Assembly (NCBI GenBank): GCA_964462985.1
Contig: CAYXAA010000006.1
Location: forward strand, 1-64,000
Direction of reading: 5' to 3'
DNA length: 64,000 nucleotides
Source: CAYXAA01 sp964462985
GTDB lineage: Bacteria; Pseudomonadota; Alphaproteobacteria; Rhizobiales; Stappiaceae
This document shows, in pieces, positions 26,258-35,480 of this stretch. The notes under the pieces are model-generated. The model worked only from the letters and a program-made list of their open reading frames with translations, had not been told where the DNA came from and ran no database searches. Each line of letters begins with the position of its first letter. Position 1 is the stretch's first letter. Position numbers and translations under genes: made by a program.

Positions 26258-29200
26258 ATGAGATTCTGGTTTGGCATTGCCGCGACACTGATCGGCATCC
26301 TGGCGCTGGTATTGCTGATCTGGATCGGCGGCCCGTTCGTCGCCTTCGGGGCGGTGCGGCCGTTCGAGCCGCTGTGGGTGCGCCTGTTGCTCGTGGGACT
26401 GGTGGTGCTTAGCATCGGCGGTTGGACCGGATACCGGATCTACCGGCGCATCGCCGCCAACCGGGCGCTGGAGCGCGAAGTGCTGCAGCCGAAGGCCAGC
26501 GACGAAGATATCGCGATCCTGACCGAGCGGATGAAGGATGCGCTTAAGACGCTGAGGAAGGCGAGCGGCGGCAAGCGCACCTATCTCTACGACCTGCCGT
26601 GGTACCTCCTGATCGGTCCGCCGGGAGTCGGCAAGACCACGGCCCTTGTCCATTCGGGTCTCAAGTTTGCCAATGCCGGCAAGGGTCATCCGCAGGCTGT
26701 GGCCGGCGTCGGCGGCACGCGGTACTGCGATTGGTGGTTTGCCGAGAACGCGGTGCTGATCGACACCGCCGGACGCTATGTCACGCATGATTCCGATGCC
26801 GAGCACGACCGCGAGGCCTGGTTCGGATTCCTCAACATCCTGAGGCGCGCCCGGCCGCGGCAGCCGATCAACGGCGTCATCGTCGCAATCAGCCTCGAAA
26901 GCCTGATGACCTTCTCCGAAGCCGAGATGAAGGAGGAGTCAGAGAAGGTTCGGGCCCGGCTGATCGAACTACACAAGACGCTCAAGGTCGACTTCCCAGT
27001 CTATGTGATGTTCACCAAGGCCGACACCGTTGCCGGCTTCATGGAATTCTTCGGCTCCTTCCCGGAGACGCGGCGGCATCTCGTCTGGGGCGCGACCTTC
27101 CAGTCGCGCGAGAAGACCAAGAACATGGTGTCGGAAGCGCCGGCAGAGTTCGACCTTTTGGTCGAGCGGCTCAACGAGGAACTGCCGGACCGCCTGCAGG
27201 AGGAGCCGGATCCGCGGGCGCGCCTGATGCTGTTCGGCTTCCCGACACAGGTCGCCGCCTTGAAGCCGAAGGTGATTACGTTCCTCAATGCGGTGTTCGA
27301 GCCGAGCCGCTATTATCCCAACGCGGTGCTGCGGGGCTTCTACTTCACGTCCGGAACCCAGACCGGCACCGTGATCGACCGGGTGGTGGGCTCGATGTCA
27401 CAGGCCTTCGGTACAGCCTACCAGGCCGCCGCCTTCTCCGGCCACGGCAAGAGCTTCTTCCTGCGCGATCTCATCAACAAGGTCATCATCGGAGAAGCGG
27501 GCTGGGTCGGTCACAACCGCGCTGCGGTGCGGCTCGCCACTGCGACACGGATCGCGGGCTTTGCCGTGATCGGCCTCGTATCACTGGCACTCGCGACGCT
27601 CTGGGCAATCAGCTACTCCAATAACGCTGCGCTGATTGACAGGACTGCGGAGGCGGCAACCGCCATCGCTTCGGAGGGCGACGGAGTGATCGACGCCCGT
27701 GAGGTCGCCGATGCCGATCTGCGCGAGACGACGGTGCTCCTGACAATGTTGCGCGACCTGCCGGCTGGCTACGGCAACCGCAACGACGGTACGCCGCTGA
27801 TGGAAACCTTCGGCCTCAGCCAACGCGACCGTCTGATCGCCGCCGGTGTCACGTCTTATCAGACCGGCCTGGAACGCCTGCTCCGGCCGCGCCTGCTGCT
27901 GCGTCTCGAAGGCCAGATGGCCGACAATATCAACGACGTCGACACGCTCTACAATCTGCTCAAGATCTACCGCATGCTCGGCGGCAACGCCCCCGAGGTC
28001 GACCGTGATCAGATCCTGAATTCGTTCCGTGCCGACTTTGCCGCAACCTTCCCGGGTGCTCAGCTCGATCCGTTCCGCACGCTGCTGCTGGAGCACATCG
28101 CCGCCATGCTCGAACTCGACTTCGGCGGCAACAACCTGTCGGCACAGCTCGACGGCGTGCTGGTCGAGGACGCGCAACGCGTGCTTGCCCGCGTCAGCCT
28201 GGCCGAGCGCGGCTATGCACTGCTGAAATCGCGGGCACGGGGCATGGCCGGCGAGGACTGGGTCGCGGTTCAGCGCGGCGGCCCGGACATGGAATCGGTT
28301 TTCGAGACCCGCAACGGCGACAGCCTCGACACCGTCATGGTCGACAAGCTGTTCACCTATGTCGGGTTCCACAGGGCGGTGCTGCCCAACCTTGCGACCA
28401 TCAAGGAGGAACTGCAGCGCGACCGCTGGGTGTTCGGCGATATTGCCGAAGCCGACGCCTTTGCCAGTCAGTACCAGTCGCTGCCGAGCGAAATCCTGGC
28501 GCTCTACACCAAGGACTTCATCGAGAACTGGGAGACTGCGCTCGGAAACCTGAAGCTCAAATCGCTCGCGGCAGACAAGCCGCTCTACACGACCCTGCAG
28601 GCCGCCTCCGCGCCGGCTTCGCCGATCGTGCTGCTGCTTGAGTCGATCCGCCGCGAGACGATCCTGACCCAGGACCAGGAGATTCCCGGCCTCGACGACG
28701 GCCTCGGCGGCACGGTGGCAGATGCGGTCTCGGGTGCGGCGGGCAAGCAGGCCGGCACAGAGATCGCCGGCCGGGTGTTCCAGCGCTATGTCATCGACCC
28801 GAGCGGCGGCATCGTCCGGATCGGCCTCGAAGCCGGCGTCAAGGCATTTGCACCAGGCGGCCTCGGCAGCCTGGCCACTGCGGCTGGAGCCAGCGGCAGT
28901 GGAGGCGGCGCGAACATCATCCCAGGCCGCACGATCGAGGACCATTTCCGGCCTTATCACGTGCTGGTCGAGGGCGAGAACGCCCGCAAGATAGACGCGC
29001 TGTTGCAGAACCTGCGCAATATCCTCGACAACCTGCTCGTGATCGCCAACAACCCGGTTCAGACGGAAAGCGCCACCTCCAACGTGCAGATCCAGGCCTC
29101 GCTATTGCGCGGCAATGCCTCGCGCTTCCCCAAGCCGTTCGACGACATGATTCTGCAGGCGGCCAAGGAATTCGAAGGAGAGGCAATCGACACTTCGGTG

Positions 29201-29938
29201 ACCCAGCTCAACGAGAAGCTGAAGAACCAGGTCGTCCGCGAGTGCGAGCGCATCGTCGGCCGCAATTTTCCGTTCGTGAACGGCCGCAGCGAGGTGACGA
29301 TGGCCGATTTCGGCCGTCTGTTCTCACCGAGCGGCATCCTGCAGCGCTTCTTTTCCGAAAACCTTGAACCGCTGGTCGACCGCTCCGGCGATCCCTGGAA
29401 GTGGAAGGACGACCTGCCGCAGGCGAAGCAACTTTCAAATGCCACCTTGCGCCAGTTCCAGCGGGCGGAGCTGATCCAGCGCGCCTTCTTCCCGACCGGT
29501 AACGCCTTCCCGTCCATCGGCATCCAGATCGAGCCGCGCTCCCTTTCCGAGCAGGCCGATTCCGCCAGCCTGGAAGTCAACTCGAATCTTGTTCAGGTCA
29601 GCCGCGTCGGCGGTGGCGGGTTCGGGTTCGGCGGAGCCCAGGCAACGATTCAGCAAATCCCGGCCAACTTTGACTGGCCCGGAAACACGGCGTCGTCGCG
29701 GGTAGCGCTCGTGATCCTGCCAGAGGTGCCCGGATACCAGTCGCGCTACGAAATCAACGGCGACTGGGCATTCTACCGCTACGTGCGGCAATTCCGGGCG
29801 ACATCGGGCCAGCGCGAGTTCGTCATACGCCAGACACTCGGCGGCCGTCAGGTGTCGTTCAACGTCAAGCTGCGGTCCACGCCGAACCCGTTCTTCCTGT
29901 CGGCGCTGAGCGAGTTCAAATGTCCGCAGAACTTCTGA
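26258..29938 (+). CDS. tssM: T6SS membrane-complex protein TssM (IcmF)
   Basis: TssM spans the envelope and forms the trans-envelope channel with TssL. The 1226-residue protein has two N-terminal membrane helices (about 3-22 and 37-57), a cytoplasmic NTPase-like domain with an intact Walker A GPPGVGKT at 120-127 and DTAGRYVTH downstream, a third helix at about 430-452, and a large periplasmic part ending in an IcmF C-terminal beta domain (about 1090-1226). Start: ATG at 26258, where the first helix begins; the in-frame GTG upstream adds a charged leader of no likely role. The intact Walker A matters because many TssM proteins have lost it. The 3' end overlaps tagF by 19 bp. Confidence 0.95.
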   Translation: MRFWFGIAATLIGILALVLLIWIGGPFVAFGAVRPFEPLWVRLLLVGLVVLSIGGWTGYRIYRRIAANRALEREVLQPKASDEDIAILTERMKDALKTLRKASGGKRTYLYDLPWYLLIGPPGVGKTTALVHSGLKFANAGKGHPQAVAGVGGTRYCDWWFAENAVLIDTAGRYVTHDSDAEHDREAWFGFLNILRRARPRQPINGVIVAISLESLMTFSEAEMKEESEKVRARLIELHKTLKVDFPVYVMFTKADTVAGFMEFFGSFPETRRHLVWGATFQSREKTKNMVSEAPAEFDLLVERLNEELPDRLQEEPDPRARLMLFGFPTQVAALKPKVITFLNAVFEPSRYYPNAVLRGFYFTSGTQTGTVIDRVVGSMSQAFGTAYQAAAFSGHGKSFFLRDLINKVIIGEAGWVGHNRAAVRLATATRIAGFAVIGLVSLALATLWAISYSNNAALIDRTAEAATAIASEGDGVIDAREVADADLRETTVLLTMLRDLPAGYGNRNDGTPLMETFGLSQRDRLIAAGVTSYQTGLERLLRPRLLLRLEGQMADNINDVDTLYNLLKIYRMLGGNAPEVDRDQILNSFRADFAATFPGAQLDPFRTLLLEHIAAMLELDFGGNNLSAQLDGVLVEDAQRVLARVSLAERGYALLKSRARGMAGEDWVAVQRGGPDMESVFETRNGDSLDTVMVDKLFTYVGFHRAVLPNLATIKEELQRDRWVFGDIAEADAFASQYQSLPSEILALYTKDFIENWETALGNLKLKSLAADKPLYTTLQAASAPASPIVLLLESIRRETILTQDQEIPGLDDGLGGTVADAVSGAAGKQAGTEIAGRVFQRYVIDPSGGIVRIGLEAGVKAFAPGGLGSLATAAGASGSGGGANIIPGRTIEDHFRPYHVLVEGENARKIDALLQNLRNILDNLLVIANNPVQTESATSNVQIQASLLRGNASRFPKPFDDMILQAAKEFEGEAIDTSVTQLNEKLKNQVVRECERIVGRNFPFVNGRSEVTMADFGRLFSPSGILQRFFSENLEPLVDRSGDPWKWKDDLPQAKQLSNATLRQFQRAELIQRAFFPTGNAFPSIGIQIEPRSLSEQADSASLEVNSNLVQVSRVGGGGFGFGGAQATIQQIPANFDWPGNTASSRVALVILPEVPGYQSRYEINGDWAFYRYVRQFRATSGQREFVIRQTLGGRQVSFNVKLRSTPNPFFLSALSEFKCPQNF

Positions 29939-30669
29939 CCGACGCCCATTGCGGCTTCCACGGCAAACTGCCGGCGCGGATGGATTTTGTGTCCGGCGGG
30001 CTGCCGCCCGGTTTCGGGCCGTGGTGGGAGGCCTGGCTCGAGCAGGGCCTGACGACCAGCCGGAATGCCCTCGGCGCAGACTGGGCCGATGCCTATTTCG
30101 CGATGCCGATCTGGCGCTTCCTGCTGGTGCCGCTTTCGGGCGACGCCCGTCATCGGCCGCTTGCGGGCGCCTTCATGCCCAGCGTCGACGGCGCTGGGCG
30201 AACCTATCCGCTCACGGTGGTGGCCGCCTGCACCGAGCCTTTCGATCCTGATTCCGATCCGGTCGAGACGCTGTGGCCGTGGCATGAAGGCCTCGAGGCG
30301 GTGCTGCTGGCGACGCTCGAGCGCGGCGCGACGTTCGAGGCGTTCCGCGACCGGCTTGCCGGCTTCGCCGCCCCGTGTCTTCGTGAAGCCGAGACATCCG
30401 CGCCAGCCGGACGGCGCCACACCCGCAGCGACACGCCGACGGACGTGGTTGCCGCAATGGCGGAGACGGCGAACCGGCTCGACGCCGCCTTCTGGTGCCG
30501 CAGCGCCGTGGAGGAGATTGTGCTCGCCAGAATCGGCTGCCGGGGTCTGCCGGCGCCAACCGTCTTTCACCGCTTCATGAAGCCGGACACCTTGACCATG
30601 GCCGACCTGAAGGGCCCGCAGTGGTCCGCCGCGGCTGTCGCCACCGAGCCGGGAGGACAAGGGCGATGA
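29920..30669 (+). CDS. tagF: T6SS regulator TagF
   Basis: TagF is a post-translational repressor of T6SS firing, known in Pseudomonas and Agrobacterium to bind Fha. The 249-residue protein starts with the family pattern GFHGKLPARMDFVSGGLPPGFGPWWEAWLEQGL and has WRFLLVPLSGDARHRPLAGAFMPSVDGAGRTYPLTVVA. It overlaps tssM by 19 bp and its stop overlaps the pppA start (ATGA), so the regulators are translated together with the membrane complex. Here TagF and PppA are separate proteins; in Agrobacterium they are fused. Confidence 0.92.
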   Translation: MSAELLTDAHCGFHGKLPARMDFVSGGLPPGFGPWWEAWLEQGLTTSRNALGADWADAYFAMPIWRFLLVPLSGDARHRPLAGAFMPSVDGAGRTYPLTVVAACTEPFDPDSDPVETLWPWHEGLEAVLLATLERGATFEAFRDRLAGFAAPCLREAETSAPAGRRHTRSDTPTDVVAAMAETANRLDAAFWCRSAVEEIVLARIGCRGLPAPTVFHRFMKPDTLTMADLKGPQWSAAAVATEPGGQGR

Positions 30670-31433
30670 CGTCGAACCCCTTCGCCGCGGCATCCTTTGC
30701 CGCCGCGGCGGCTGGTGTGACCCATGTCGGATGTGTCCGCAGTCACAACGAGGACTGCTACCATATCGACGAAGCAGCCGGCGTATTTGCGGTGATGGAC
30801 GGCGCCGGCGGCCACGACCGCGGAGCCGTGGCGTCAGGACTCGTCAAGACCGCGCTCGCGCGGATCGGCCGACCCGCCAACGCGGAGGATCTGCTTGCCC
30901 GGTTCGAGGATCGTGTCGTCCGGGCCAAATCCGAAATGGACGCGCTGGAGAAGCAACCGGGCCATGGTGGCGCCATGGGCACGACGATTGCGGCAATCCT
31001 GACATTCGGATCGCATTTCGCCTGCCTCTGGGCCGGCGACAGCCGAGCCTATCGCCTGCGCGACGGCACCTTGGAGCAATTGACCCGGGACCACACCGAG
31101 GTCCAGGATCTCCTCGACCGGCAGGCGATTACCCCGGAGGAAGCCAGGACCTGGTCGCGCCGCCACGTCATCACCCGTGCGATCGGCGCCGGGCTGGAGC
31201 TGCAACTTGATATTGTCACCGGTTCGCTGCGCGACAAGGATCGCTTCATGCTGTGTTCCGATGGTCTGACAGGGCATCTCGGCGACGACGTCATCCAGAA
31301 GGCGCTGTCCACAGGAACACCTGCGCAGGCCGCCCAGGCGCTGGTCGACGACACGCTCGAGCACGGGGCCCAGGACAACGTGACGGCTGTGGTTGTCGAT
31401 TTCGCGCTGGTTCGAGCGGGAGCAGCGCAATGA
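30666..31433 (+). CDS. pppA: T6SS PP2C-type protein phosphatase PppA
   Basis: PppA removes the phosphate added by PpkA and so resets the T6SS phospho-switch. The 255-residue PP2C-family enzyme has the metal-binding motifs RSHNEDC (Asp30) and VMDGAGGH (Asp45), GTTIAAIL, LWAGDSRAYRLRDG, LTRDHTEVQDL and the C-terminal DNVTAVVVDF. All catalytic Asp positions appear intact. It has no membrane segment and is therefore cytosolic. The ATG overlaps the tagF stop and the gene ends in an ATGA overlap with ppkA, a tight regulator-enzyme block. The unusual Ala-rich N-terminus (AAASFAAAAAG) is short and probably unstructured. Confidence 0.93.
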   Translation: MTSNPFAAASFAAAAAGVTHVGCVRSHNEDCYHIDEAAGVFAVMDGAGGHDRGAVASGLVKTALARIGRPANAEDLLARFEDRVVRAKSEMDALEKQPGHGGAMGTTIAAILTFGSHFACLWAGDSRAYRLRDGTLEQLTRDHTEVQDLLDRQAITPEEARTWSRRHVITRAIGAGLELQLDIVTGSLRDKDRFMLCSDGLTGHLGDDVIQKALSTGTPAQAAQALVDDTLEHGAQDNVTAVVVDFALVRAGAAQ

Positions 31434-33358
31434 CCGAAGCGCCTCACATCCTGCCTCGCGGCACCCGCCTCAACGACCTCTACGAGATCGAGGAGAAGAT
31501 CGCCGAGGGCGGGATCGGCATCGTCTACCGCGCCCGCGACGTCGAAAGCGGTGACCCGGTGGCGATCAAGGTGCTCCATTCCAATTTCGCGCGCGATCCG
31601 GTGATCCTCGACCTGTTCAAGCGCGAGGCCAAGATCCTGCGCAAGCTGAAGCACGAGGCGCTGACCCACTATTTCGTCTTTACCAAGGAACCGACGCTGT
31701 CGGTCTACTATCTGGCGATGGAGTTCGTCGAAGGGCCGTCGCTCGGCAAGCGGCTCGAGGCCGGGCCGCTCAGCCCTGACGCAATGTTCCGGCTGATCAA
31801 GCGTGTCGCTTCGGCGCTGCAGACTGTACACGACCGCGACGTCATCCACCGCGACCTGTCGCCCGACAACATCATCCTGCAAAACGGCGACGTCGGACAG
31901 GCGAAGATCATCGACTTTGGCATCGCCCGGTCCAACACCGCAGGCCCGACGATCATCGGTGACGGCTTCGCCGGCAAGATCAACTACGTCTCGCCGGAGC
32001 AGGTCGGCCTCTTCGACGGCAAGGTGACACCGAAAAGCGACATTTACTCGCTCGGCCTCGTCATTGCCGAAGCCCTCACCGGTAAGCAGGCCGATATGGG
32101 CGGCACCCAGGTACAAATGATCGAGAAACGGCGGACCGTGCCGTTTCTGGACGGCATCGACTCGCGATTTTTGCCGCTGCTGCGCGCCATGCTGCAGCCT
32201 GATCCGGCCCTCAGGCCGGCGAGCATGCGCGAGATCGCCGAATGGACGCCCGGCGCGCCGATCGGACCAGCGGCACGGGACGCCACCGTGATCCGCGTCC
32301 AGCCGCAGACGACGGCCGAAGACGAGACCGCGGGAGAGGACGAGAACCGGCCGGCCAGCCGTTGGATCCGACGCGTGATGATGGGCGTGTCGATGATTGC
32401 TTTTGCCGGAATCGGCGCAGCCGCTGTCTATTATTTTGCAGCCGACACCATACCGGAGGCACCGCAACGCCCGGTTCTGGTAACACCGACGAAAACGACG
32501 CCCAGCCAGTCGGATCCCACGATCGTATCAGATCCTCCGGCGGTGAAGCCGACGCTCGTTCTTCCGCCGCCGACGAGCACCGATGAAGAACCGAAGCCGT
32601 CGACGACGACACCCACACTCCCGGTCTCACCTACGACATCCGCCGAGGACCCGCCGAGACCGACGACTCCAGTCATTCCAGTGCTGCCGCCGGCGGAAGA
32701 TTCGCCGGTTCAGGAGGTCCAGTCTCCTCCTGCACTGACGGCCGAAGAACGCATCCGCAAGTTTGTCGTAACCTACCCGGCCGGTGATTGCGTGTTCCTG
32801 CAGCCGACATCCATCGGCGAGGAGACCGCGATGGTCGAAGGCTTCGCTTCGACGGTCCCGCCCTTCCTCGCATTCGATAAGGCGTTCAAGGCGGAGCAGG
32901 GTTTCGAAGCCAAGATCCAGGTCAATCTGGTGATGCCCCCGCAGTGTCCAGCCATTGACTTTCTCCGCGCAACGCCGTCGGCCAGCGGCGCAAAGACGGA
33001 TCTGTCGCTCGGGCTCGAGCGCACGGTCATTCCATCCGGCGGCGAGTTGCGCGCCCACGTCGGAGGCATTGACGCCAGTCTTGGCGATCTTGTCACCGTC
33101 ATGGTGCGCGAGGACGGCACAATCGCCGATCTGACGCCTTTCGCCCTTGAACTGGGCGGCAATCAGACTTTCGCCGTGCCGCTTAACGCCCAGTCGTCAA
33201 ACGAAGAGATCGGGTTGATCATCGCCATGGTCGGGCCAGGCCTGCGCGACCAGATCCAGACCCTGCGCGGCCAGTCCGCGGCAGAAGCGTTTACCGCCCT
33301 TGTCCGAAGCGCGGCCGTACGCCAGGCGACGGCAACGACGGTGAAGATCACGCCATGA
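31430..33358 (+). CDS. ppkA: T6SS Ser/Thr kinase PpkA with periplasmic domain
   Basis: A 642-residue membrane Ser/Thr kinase that triggers T6SS assembly by phosphorylating T6SS proteins. The kinase domain (about 18-280) has the glycine loop AEGGIGIVYRA, Lys47 in VAIKVL, HRDLSPDN (Asp142), DFG (Asp162) and YVSPEQ. One membrane helix at about 316-340 is followed by a Pro/Thr-rich linker (about 345-435) and a periplasmic domain (438-642). That last domain is paralogous to the C-terminus of the TonB-like protein encoded at 33777-35477; both keep AG-x-C and QCP cysteines. The typical PpkA sensor region (VWA or forkhead-type) is not evident. Start overlaps the pppA stop. No tagQRST genes accompany it. 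Confidence 0.93.
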   Translation: MTEAPHILPRGTRLNDLYEIEEKIAEGGIGIVYRARDVESGDPVAIKVLHSNFARDPVILDLFKREAKILRKLKHEALTHYFVFTKEPTLSVYYLAMEFVEGPSLGKRLEAGPLSPDAMFRLIKRVASALQTVHDRDVIHRDLSPDNIILQNGDVGQAKIIDFGIARSNTAGPTIIGDGFAGKINYVSPEQVGLFDGKVTPKSDIYSLGLVIAEALTGKQADMGGTQVQMIEKRRTVPFLDGIDSRFLPLLRAMLQPDPALRPASMREIAEWTPGAPIGPAARDATVIRVQPQTTAEDETAGEDENRPASRWIRRVMMGVSMIAFAGIGAAAVYYFAADTIPEAPQRPVLVTPTKTTPSQSDPTIVSDPPAVKPTLVLPPPTSTDEEPKPSTTTPTLPVSPTTSAEDPPRPTTPVIPVLPPAEDSPVQEVQSPPALTAEERIRKFVVTYPAGDCVFLQPTSIGEETAMVEGFASTVPPFLAFDKAFKAEQGFEAKIQVNLVMPPQCPAIDFLRATPSASGAKTDLSLGLERTVIPSGGELRAHVGGIDASLGDLVTVMVREDGTIADLTPFALELGGNQTFAVPLNAQSSNEEIGLIIAMVGPGLRDQIQTLRGQSAAEAFTALVRSAAVRQATATTVKITP

Positions 33359-33780
33359 GACGGCGGACGAAATCCGTCTTTCTGCCGACACCCGCAAGGC
33401 TTCGAACCGGCCGCGACGGATCGCTTGCCCTGATCAACGTGGTTTTCCTGCTCCTGGTATTTCTCCTCGCCGCCGGAACCTTGCGGCCCGCCCTGCCCCC
33501 CGGACTGGAGCTGGCGGAGACACTCCATGGTGAAGGGCGCAGTGATCCGTTCGGGGCCGTCATGCTCGACGCGGAAGGCCGGCTGTGGGTCAGCGGCCAG
33601 CAGATCGCGATCGAGGACCTCGGATCCGCAATCGCGGCCCGTTCCGATCCGGCGCGGCAACTGACGCTCCTGATCGACCGCAGGGTGACGAGTGACAGGA
33701 TCGCAGCAGTTGCGGATCGGCTGCAGGCCGCGGGAATTGGTGAAATCACGCTCGTCACCCAGCATCGGGCGGAGCCATGA
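33355..33780 (+). CDS. ExbD/TolR-like protein lacking the membrane Asp
   Basis: A 141-residue ExbD/TolR family protein: a basic N-terminus, one membrane helix (about 24-45, SLALINVVFLLLVFLLAAG) and a small periplasmic domain with LWVSGQQIAIEDL and LTLLIDRRVTSDRI, the usual ExbD core. In ExbD and TolR an Asp in this helix (Asp25 of E. coli ExbD, in PFIDV) carries protons. Here the aligned residue is Asn28 (codon 33436-33438) in ALINVV. The conserved Pro before it is also absent. The gene overlaps ppkA by 4 bp and the next gene by 4 bp, so it belongs to the kinase operon. It may pair with the intact ExbD encoded at 37343. Confidence 0.85.
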   Translation: MRRRTKSVFLPTPARLRTGRDGSLALINVVFLLLVFLLAAGTLRPALPPGLELAETLHGEGRSDPFGAVMLDAEGRLWVSGQQIAIEDLGSAIAARSDPARQLTLLIDRRVTSDRIAAVADRLQAAGIGEITLVTQHRAEP

Positions 33781-35477
33781 GCGCCGGGACAACGGCAGCG
33801 GACGACCGCAGGCTTGCAGTCCCGGGTCTGGGCGCAACGGATGTTCGTCCGCCGATCTGGCTCGCCGCCTTCGCCGTTTCGTCGGTCCTGCATGCGATCC
33901 TGATCGGGGATCTGGTCGACGGCTGGCGAAGGTCCGACCCGCCGCAGCCGCAAGCGGCCGAAACACGACTGACGATCGCGGCCGGAGGTGTCGAATTCAA
34001 GCCCATGACGCCGGCAACACCGGCCGATACCGTCGTTCCCGTTACGGCTGCTTCTGCGCCGGTGACGGCGGTTGCCCCTGCCGCGGAACCTGTTCAACCC
34101 GTCGCGAGTGTGACGGCGGTTTCGACGCCGGTGCGGCCGACGGTCCCGATCTCGCCCGCGGCCAAGCCCGTGGCAGGTTCGGCGGCACCAATTTCCGCCA
34201 GGCCGGCGTCGTCCGTCGCTGCAACGGCGGCCTCCTTTAGGCCGGCTTCCCCGGTTGCTGCGGCTTCCACCTCAACGCCCGACGTGATTGCAGCCCTCCA
34301 CCCTGCATCCTCAGGAACGGCAGCCACGGCTCTCAAACCTGCCGCCGGTTCGACAGTGATAGCCACCCCGCCGCAAGGAGAGGCTGCGGCATCGGTGCAC
34401 TCTGTCACCGCCATGTCGCCGGTATCGCCGGCGGAACCGGAAAATACGCCACCGGCCGGAGCCACGTCCGCCGTTTCTGTCGCCGGCGTAGCACCGACAA
34501 GTGCTGCGCAAGCCGTTTCTCGCGTCACGGCCGCCGCGGCAGCGCCGCAGCCGGACGCTGGGCGACCGGTGGCCGGAAGCATTGCAACCGGTACCAGGCC
34601 GGCCCCCGTAGCCACGGCGGTCCGCCCGTCCGTCGGAGCCGTTTCGAACCCCGAGACCACCACTGCCGCGACCCAACTGGTCCCGGTCCAGCCGCCGATC
34701 GTCACCGCGCTGGCGCCGACGACACTGGTCCGGCCGGAGGTGATCCGCCCGGCGCCCGGGGCGGCGGCGCCGGATGCCGTACCGGTCGCTCCCGTTCCCG
34801 AGGCGCTTACGCGGGCGGAAAGAATGGCGCAGTTCGTGACCGATTACGATGCAGGGGCTTGCACCCATCTCAGCCCAGCGACCGCGACGGCTTCCGCTTC
34901 TGACGACCGTTACGCGGCGGCGGTCACGGCCTATGGTGCAACCATCGATCCGTTCCTGCGCTTCGACCAGGCGTTTTCGACAGCGAACGGCGTCGAAGCG
35001 GCCGTCACACTGCAGCTGATCGCGCCGGCGCAATGTCCTTTGCTCGATGCTCTTGGCGTTGCCGGCGGGACCGAGGTCGACGGCCTCATCACACTTGACC
35101 GCACGGTGGTGGAAAACGGCGCTGCGGTGGCCGGCAAGCTGTTGCGCGCACCTTTGAGCGCGACCGCGGACGAGGTGATGCTTGTGGCCCACGGCGCTGC
35201 GGGCGCCCCGGAACTCTACCTCGTCGATGACAGCGGCCAGGTTCACGATGCCCGACCCTATATCGAGGCAGAAGACGACATGGTCGGCTGGCGCTTCAGC
35301 TTTCCCGTGACCCTGACGACGGAAGTCGACGAGGCGATGGTGCTGTTGCTGTCGATCCGCGGCCGTCCAGCCGCAGATCAGCCCGCGCCCTTTACGGTAG
35401 ACGATGCCGCGCGATTGCCCGGCCTCCTGACGCCGGCCGGCACCTTCACGCTCGCGGCCTTCAAGGTCATTCGCTAG
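33777..35477 (+). CDS. TonB-like energy-transducer protein with PpkA-type C-terminal domain
   Basis: A 566-residue protein with TonB architecture: a short cytoplasmic N-terminus, one membrane helix (about 26-46), a long Ala/Val/Pro/Thr-rich stretch (about 60-340) able to span the periplasm, and a folded C-terminal domain (about 345-566). The helix contains S35-x3-H39 (SSVLH), the spacing of Ser16/His20 that E. coli TonB uses to engage ExbB/ExbD. The C-terminal domain is not a TonB C-terminal domain: it matches the periplasmic domain of PpkA, sharing FVxxYxAGxC, PFLxFDxAF, QCPxxDxL and LxRTVxxxG. It is the last gene of the plus-strand T6SS transcript. No outer-membrane TonB-dependent receptor is nearby. 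Confidence 0.8.
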   Translation: MSAGTTAADDRRLAVPGLGATDVRPPIWLAAFAVSSVLHAILIGDLVDGWRRSDPPQPQAAETRLTIAAGGVEFKPMTPATPADTVVPVTAASAPVTAVAPAAEPVQPVASVTAVSTPVRPTVPISPAAKPVAGSAAPISARPASSVAATAASFRPASPVAAASTSTPDVIAALHPASSGTAATALKPAAGSTVIATPPQGEAAASVHSVTAMSPVSPAEPENTPPAGATSAVSVAGVAPTSAAQAVSRVTAAAAAPQPDAGRPVAGSIATGTRPAPVATAVRPSVGAVSNPETTTAATQLVPVQPPIVTALAPTTLVRPEVIRPAPGAAAPDAVPVAPVPEALTRAERMAQFVTDYDAGACTHLSPATATASASDDRYAAAVTAYGATIDPFLRFDQAFSTANGVEAAVTLQLIAPAQCPLLDALGVAGGTEVDGLITLDRTVVENGAAVAGKLLRAPLSATADEVMLVAHGAAGAPELYLVDDSGQVHDARPYIEAEDDMVGWRFSFPVTLTTEVDEAMVLLLSIRGRPAADQPAPFTVDDAARLPGLLTPAGTFTLAAFKVIR

Positions 35478-35480
35478 CCG

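Noticed and set aside
27581..28960. A 459-codon minus-strand frame inside tssM
   Set aside because: It is antisense to TssM and follows its codon structure; no motif supports a real gene.
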